Assembly: GCA_045577415.1 (NCBI GenBank)
Contig: JAZNII010000015.1
Location: 1 to 7,503 of the forward strand
Source: SVTX01 sp045577415
Lineage (GTDB): Bacteria; Bacillota; Clostridia; Oscillospirales; CAG-272
DNA length: 7,503 nucleotides
Direction of reading: 5' to 3'
The notes under the pieces are model-generated. The model did no database searches and had not been told where the DNA came from. It saw only the letters and a program-made list of their open reading frames with translations. The translations under genes and the position numbers were made by a program. Numbering within the stretch: the stretch's first letter is position 1; each line of letters opens with the position of its first letter. Below, in pieces: positions 6,393 to 7,503 of this stretch.

Positions 6393-6569
6393 TTATTCGG
6401 GTTTCGCATATTTTGCGATGGCGCGCTTCCAGCAGCTGTGACACATGGCAACGTATGCGTCGTTGCCGCCTATGAGGATCTTGAGCCAGACATGCATTCC
6501 GCGCGGTACGCTTGTTGCGGACGCGTCTCGGTTTTCGGAAATAAGATAATTGAGGATCAAAAATTCCAT
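6393..6569 (-). CDS. Small ORF, possible remnant of a thymidine kinase C-terminal zinc ribbon
   Basis: A 58-codon reading frame from the ATG at 6569 (70 codons if a TTG at 6605 is used). Its second half, ILIGGNDAYVAMCHSCW (31-47), closely resembles the end of type II thymidine kinases as I remember the family (IGGN-x-x-Y-x-x-x-C-x-x-C/H). SATSVPR (17-23) could match the segment after the first zinc-ribbon cysteine pair, but that pair is missing here. No P-loop or lid domain is present in the window, so it cannot be an active kinase. Codon choice in the second half looks like that of the neighbouring genes. The stop lies just before a terminator that works on this strand, and an extended -10 sits upstream (6694-6702). 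Neither start has a good ribosome binding site. It may be a decayed gene, a genuine small zinc-binding protein, or chance. Confidence 0.35.
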   Translation of the reverse strand: MEFLILNYLISENRDASATSVPRGMHVWLKILIGGNDAYVAMCHSCWKRAIAKYAKPE

Positions 6570-6693
6570 TGGAAGGCTCTGGGTGGATTTTTGCAAGCGG
6601 TACAATTTGAAGCTTTCTGGATTATGGTTTGATTAAAAAACGCGCGTCAAAATCCTCATTTTTCCACTTATACGGAAAAGACGAATGGGTAAA

Positions 6694-6702
6694 ATAATAT
6701 CA
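6694..6702 (-). promoter_or_regulatory. Possible extended -10 promoter for the small minus-strand ORF
   Basis: On the minus strand TGA precedes TATTAT (6699-6694), the extended -10 arrangement. No convincing -35 lies 16-18 bases further upstream, so this is weak. A transcript would start near 6687, about 120 bases before the ATG at 6569. Confidence 0.25.
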
Positions 6703-6746
6703 GAGATGCAAAGCAAGTTGGTTTTGCGATAAGCTTAAAGCGATAT

Positions 6747-6804
6747 GGAATAATGAAAATTCCGCACCGCGGGCCTGTCGGAGACCGGTGACGGCTTGCG
6801 GTGC
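6747..6804 (+). other. Tandem stem-loops upstream of the spore protein gene (possible structured RNA)
   Basis: GGAAT (6747-6751) pairs with ATTCC (6759-6763) around a seven-base loop. Directly adjoining it is a larger GC-rich hairpin: GCACCGC (6764-6770) with GCGGTGC (6798-6804), continued inward by GGGCC with GGCTT and, after one bulged T, GTCG with GGTGAC. That is about 16 pairs in 41 bases, set in AT-rich flanks. No T-run follows, so it is not a terminator. It ends 81 bases before the spore protein start. Its role, and whether it is transcribed, are unknown. Confidence 0.45.
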
Positions 6805-6885
6805 AGCTCGATTCAATATAGATTTAATTTTAGAATATCCTCCGAACAAACGAAGCTTTGGAGATATAAATCAAGGAGAATTGTT

Positions 6886-7080
6886 ATGGCAAACAAGAAT
6901 GCTAAGAAGGCTCTTGAACAGTTCAAGATGCAGGCAGCAAGCGAAGTAGGCGTAAACCTTAACAACGGCGGTTACAATGGTGATCTCACATCCAGACAGG
7001 CTGGTTCTATCGGCGGTCAGATGGTTAAGAAGATGATCGAATCTTACGAAAACGGTTTGCAGAACGGCACAACTAAGTAA
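6886..7080 (+). CDS. Alpha/beta-type small acid-soluble spore protein (SASP)
   Basis: A 64-residue protein that would coat and protect DNA in the dormant spore and be degraded at germination to supply amino acids. The hallmark blocks are present: ASEVGVNL (18-25), holding the expected germination-protease cut after E20, and LTSRQAGSIGGQMVKKMI (34-51), the second conserved DNA-binding block. The N-terminus ANKNAKKALEQFKMQAA is typical. The ATG at 6886 is chosen because AAGGAG (6873-6878) lies seven bases upstream and the conserved protein begins exactly there. The frame extends further upstream, but that part is not SASP-like. The gene stands alone between the stem-loops at 6747-6804 and its own terminator. 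A sigma-G promoter is expected for such a gene, but I could not find a convincing one by eye. It shows that the organism, or a recent ancestor, forms endospores. Confidence 0.96.
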   Translation: MANKNAKKALEQFKMQAASEVGVNLNNGGYNGDLTSRQAGSIGGQMVKKMIESYENGLQNGTTK

Positions 7081-7110
7081 TTCTGCATTTATTATTTAGT
7101 CTAAAAATCG

Positions 7111-7149
7111 AGGCGACTGTAATTTATAGTCGCCTTTTTCTTTTTTTAT
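7111..7149 (+). terminator. Rho-independent terminator of the spore protein gene
   Basis: AGGCGACT (7111-7118) pairs perfectly with AGTCGCCT (7128-7135); two further pairs (one G-T) leave a five-base loop. Five T residues, a C and a second T-run follow. It lies 30 bases past the spore protein stop. Confidence 0.92.
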
Positions 7150-7160
7150 TTGTATTTCAC

Positions 7161-7189
7161 TTGCATTTTTTTAACAACAATGTTATAAT
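7161..7189 (+). promoter_or_regulatory. Sigma-A-type promoter for the aminopeptidase gene
   Basis: TTGCAT (7161-7166) and a consensus TATAAT (7184-7189) are separated by 17 bases, and TGT just before the -10 gives an extended -10. The predicted start near 7196 leaves a leader of about 27 bases. This is the best promoter in the window and suggests vegetative, housekeeping expression, separate from the spore gene upstream. Confidence 0.85.
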
Positions 7190-7222
7190 GAAAGATGATA
7201 TTAAATATTGGAGGATTTATCC

Positions 7223-7503
7223 ATGAAAAAGACTATTTTGAAAAATTACGCCAAGCTTATTGCTAAGTGCGGTGCAAGTATAAAGAAGGGTGAAGATGTT
7301 GTAATCAACGCAGGACTCGACCAGCCCGAGTTTGTTTGTATGGTTGCCGATGAGTGCTACAAGGCAGGTGCGGCTAGAGTTATAATTGAGTGGAGTTATC
7401 TGCCTAAAACTAAGCTTGATATTCGTTATATGAGTCAGAAGAGACTCGGCATGGTAGAGGAGTTTGAAGAAGCTAAGCTTAAGTACAAGCTTGAGAAAAA
7501 TCC
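7223..7503 (+). CDS. M29-family metalloaminopeptidase (AmpS/PepS type), N-terminal part only
   Basis: The first 93 codons of a gene that runs off the right edge. The visible part matches the N-terminal domain of M29 (thermophilic aminopeptidase, AmpS/PepS) enzymes: LKNYAKLIAKCGASIKKGEDVVI (6-28), PEFVCMVADECYKAGAARVIIEWSY (35-59), then a segment like the family's conserved start of the linker (KLDIRYMSQKRLGM). These cytosolic exopeptidases remove N-terminal residues from peptides using two metal ions. The metal ligands lie in the C-terminal domain, outside the window, so activity cannot be judged. The ATG has GGAGG (7210-7214) eight bases upstream and is preceded by its own strong promoter. 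The family call rests on the overall N-terminal pattern. Confidence 0.9.
   Translation, partial: MKKTILKNYAKLIAKCGASIKKGEDVVINAGLDQPEFVCMVADECYKAGAARVIIEWSYLPKTKLDIRYMSQKRLGMVEEFEEAKLKYKLEKN

Noticed and set aside
6348..6632. 94-codon plus-strand frame starting within the terminator loop
   Set aside because: It starts inside a strong terminator hairpin and has no recognisable family pattern; the opposite frame is the better candidate.
6800..6885. Sigma-G-like promoter boxes for the spore protein gene
   Set aside because: Pieces such as GAATA (6833-6837) and CAATATA (6814-6820) match single boxes, but no pair has the right order and spacing.
1..7503. CRISPR arrays, transposases, tRNA or rRNA genes
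   Set aside because: No regularly spaced repeats, transposase motifs, insertion ends, cloverleaf-forming segments or rRNA-like sequence were seen by eye on either strand.

Overview
The window looks like chromosomal DNA of an endospore-forming, low-to-moderate GC Clostridia-type Firmicute, plausibly a gut Oscillospiraceae/Ruminococcaceae relative. The reasons are an alpha/beta-type small acid-soluble spore protein, a class III (Bacillus/Clostridium-type) fructose-1,6-bisphosphatase, strong AGGAGG-like ribosome binding sites with occasional TTG starts, and a NusG-domain-II / Gx-transporter gene pair typical of Firmicutes. The lineage is an inference from gene content; no rRNA or other phylogenetic marker is present.

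Layout. (1) Positions 1-1800, minus strand: a two-gene unit, a family 8 glycosyltransferase followed one base later by a PlsC-like lysophospholipid acyltransferase that runs off the left edge. It is driven by a clear sigma-A promoter at 1900-1928. (2) Positions 1801-2336: a 536-base divergent intergenic region with that promoter, the fbp promoter (2259-2287) and a dense set of inverted repeats between them. (3) Positions 2337-6317, plus strand: an apparent four-gene operon of fbp, apbE (lipoprotein FAD:protein FMN transferase), a small membrane-anchored NusG-domain-II protein and a Gx-transporter/heptaprenyl diphosphate synthase component I-like membrane protein. It ends at a strong bidirectional terminator (6336-6390). 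(4) Positions 6391-6885: a mostly non-coding stretch with a short minus-strand ORF whose end resembles the C-terminal zinc-ribbon segment of thymidine kinase, and a GC-rich tandem stem-loop upstream of the spore protein gene. (5) Positions 6886-7503, plus strand: the spore protein gene with its own terminator, then a promoter and the first 93 codons of an M29-type aminopeptidase.

How the genes may work together. ApbE, the NusG-II protein and the Gx protein are the same kinds of proteins as FmnB, EetA and EetB of the Listeria flavin-based extracellular electron transfer locus. The trio may therefore be a compact extracytosolic flavin/electron-transfer module, here transcribed behind a gluconeogenic phosphatase. 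The glycosyltransferase/acyltransferase pair looks like an envelope glycolipid or phospholipid unit. The most unusual material is in the regulatory DNA: two places (1960-2021 and 5382-5429) where three repeat arms could form mutually exclusive hairpins, and the stem-loop block before the spore gene.
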